From: Candidatus Omnitrophota bacterium
GTDB lineage: Bacteria; Omnitrophota; Gorgyraeia; 2-01-FULL-45-10
Reading direction: 5' to 3'
Assembly (NCBI GenBank): GCA_030691985.1
Contig: JAUYDB010000093.1
Span: 1 to 6,735, forward strand
Length of the DNA stretch: 6,735 nucleotides
Part shown: piece by piece, positions 5,839 to 6,735 of the stretch
Position numbering within the stretch: position 1 is the first letter of the stretch
How the letters are laid out: every line of letters starts with the position of its first letter
The notes under the pieces: generated by a model
Databases searched by the model: none
What the model was told of the DNA's origin: nothing
Seen by the model: only the letters and a program-made list of their open reading frames with translations
Program-made: the position numbers and the translations under genes

Positions 5839-6735
5839 ATGTTAGCAATACGTAATGCAGCCATAGCTTTATTTATTCTGGCCTTACTTACGTCTCCATC
5901 TTTCGCGAAAGACGACTATGTTCAGTACGATCTGGGCAAGCTCGCGAAAAAATCCGAGGCGCGTCTTAAAGAGATAGACAAAATAGTAAAGGAGACGAAG
6001 CGTAAAGAGGCGGCGGCGAAAAAACTCGCCGAGCTCAATCTCCTCTATAGAGACGCCGAACTCCTGTATAACGAAGGTAAGTTTGAAGAAGCGAAATCCC
6101 TCTACAGGAAAAGCATATCCTACACGAAAGATCCTGATGTAAGGGCCGTCGCTTTAGAGAAGCAAAAAGAGTTGGATAGAATAGAGAAGGCGAAGATGGA
6201 GGAACAGAGAGAAAAGGATCGCCTCGAAAGAGAAACCCAGAAGAAGGCCGAAGTCGAGAGCCGCGAAAAAGAACGCATAGAGCGCGAAGCCGTCCGCAAA
6301 GCAGAGGCAGAAGCACGCGAAAAAGCGCGAGCAGAAGAACAGGCAAAGAGAGAAGCCGAACGAAAGGCAAAGGAAGCAGAGGCGCAGAGAAAAGAGCATT
6401 TAAAGACCAAAAGCATCGAAGAAATGCCGGCTGAACCCAAATCGGCGCCGACAGCCAGAGAAATTTCGGATGATGCAGCCGAATTGATAAAAAAAGGAGA
6501 CGAACTTTATAATAACAGAAATTATGATAAGGCGAAAGAATATTACGGCAAAGCAAGATTTTTGTTAGAGGAAAAGAATAAAAGTAGCAAGCAACAAGAG
6601 CTTGAGCGAGAAGCCCGTGAAAAAGCGCGAGCCGAAGAGAAAGCCAAAAGAGAGGCCGAACGCAAGGCGAAGGAAGAACAAATCAGGTTAGAGGAGGAAG
6701 TCCGTGAGAAGGCGAGACTCGAAGCTGAAACAAGC
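5839..6735 (+). CDS. Exported TPR-like/charged-helix periplasmic protein (3' end missing)
   Basis: The frame is open for 299 codons from an ATG with an excellent ribosome site to the right edge, with no stop. Residues 1-23 are a Sec signal peptide: a short N-terminus with one Arg, a hydrophobic core ALFILALL, and a cleavage site after SFA. There is no lipobox Cys, so a soluble periplasmic product is expected. Two TPR-like helical hairpins are visible: AELLYNEGKFEEAKSLY at 73-89 and GDELYNNRNYDKAKEYY at 220-236. Between and after them run highly charged Glu/Lys/Arg/Ala helices (about 106-188 and 250-299), likely single alpha-helix or coiled coil. A 20-residue segment at 160-179 recurs at 260-279 with one change (Q168/K268), and a third partial copy (REKARLEAE) begins at 289. 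The composition resembles the TolA rod, but that is not evidence of homology. The hairpins match those in the tail of the upstream barrel protein. A C-terminal domain such as OmpA or SPOR may lie beyond the window. The exact function is unknown. Confidence 0.92.
   Translation, partial: MLAIRNAAIALFILALLTSPSFAKDDYVQYDLGKLAKKSEARLKEIDKIVKETKRKEAAAKKLAELNLLYRDAELLYNEGKFEEAKSLYRKSISYTKDPDVRAVALEKQKELDRIEKAKMEEQREKDRLERETQKKAEVESREKERIEREAVRKAEAEAREKARAEEQAKREAERKAKEAEAQRKEHLKTKSIEEMPAEPKSAPTAREISDDAAELIKKGDELYNNRNYDKAKEYYGKARFLLEEKNKSSKQQELEREAREKARAEEKAKREAERKAKEEQIRLEEEVREKARLEAETS

Noticed and set aside
6035..6556. Minus-strand open frames opposite the second gene
   Set aside because: They are Leu/Phe/Ser-rich antisense readings of Glu/Lys/Arg-rich codons. 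The + strand frame has a signal peptide and a strong ribosome site.
5839..6735. Naming the second gene tolA
   Set aside because: Only the Glu/Lys/Arg/Ala helical composition resembles TolA. TolA has an N-terminal membrane anchor and no TPR-like hairpins, whereas this protein has a cleavable signal.

Overview
The window holds two genes on the + strand, both cut by the window edges, separated by a 157-base spacer, plus a family of short palindromic repeats that sits both inside the first gene and in the spacer. The first gene (3..5681, open to the left edge) encodes a very large secreted protein. It has several Ig-like and carboxypeptidase-regulatory-like domains, a DUF11-type domain and an SdrD_B-like Asp/Asn/Gly-rich segment. 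A low-complexity linker packed with translated repeats follows, then a long C-terminal region that reads as an outer-membrane beta-barrel and ends in a charged helical tail with two TPR-like hairpins. The second gene (5839..6735, open to the right edge) encodes an exported protein rich in Glu, Lys, Arg and Ala. It has a Sec signal peptide and two TPR-like hairpins of the same kind, separated by long charged helices that resemble the rod of TolA only in composition.

The organism is most likely a diderm (Gram-negative-type) bacterium, because the first product looks like an outer-membrane barrel and the second has a Sec signal with no lipobox. The mix of giant Ig/DUF11 barrel proteins and 'GTCATTGCGAG...GAAGCAATC' repeats recalls poorly cultivated diderm lineages such as Omnitrophota or Elusimicrobiota, or deltaproteobacteria-like groups. 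This is a low-confidence impression from composition and domain style, not a phylogenetic result.

Layout: 1-1970, N-terminal extracellular or periplasmic domains; 1971-2519, inserted linker with repeat copies in two codon phases; 2520-5318, conserved middle region and barrel; 5319-5681, helical tail; 5682-5838, spacer made almost entirely of repeat units and ending in a strong Shine-Dalgarno; 5839-6735, second gene. No convincing promoter or intrinsic terminator is visible in the spacer, so co-transcription is plausible. The shared TPR-like motif in the tail of the first protein and the body of the second suggests the two act in the same periplasmic assembly; this is inference.

The most interesting signal is the repeat family. 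The palindromic units are translated in-frame inside a large surface protein, in more than one reading phase and in both orientations. Their variable central arms change in a pairing-preserving way between copies, and the same units occupy the adjacent intergenic spacer. This resembles the in-gene palindromic elements (RPE) described in Rickettsia, although no relationship by sequence can be claimed from here.
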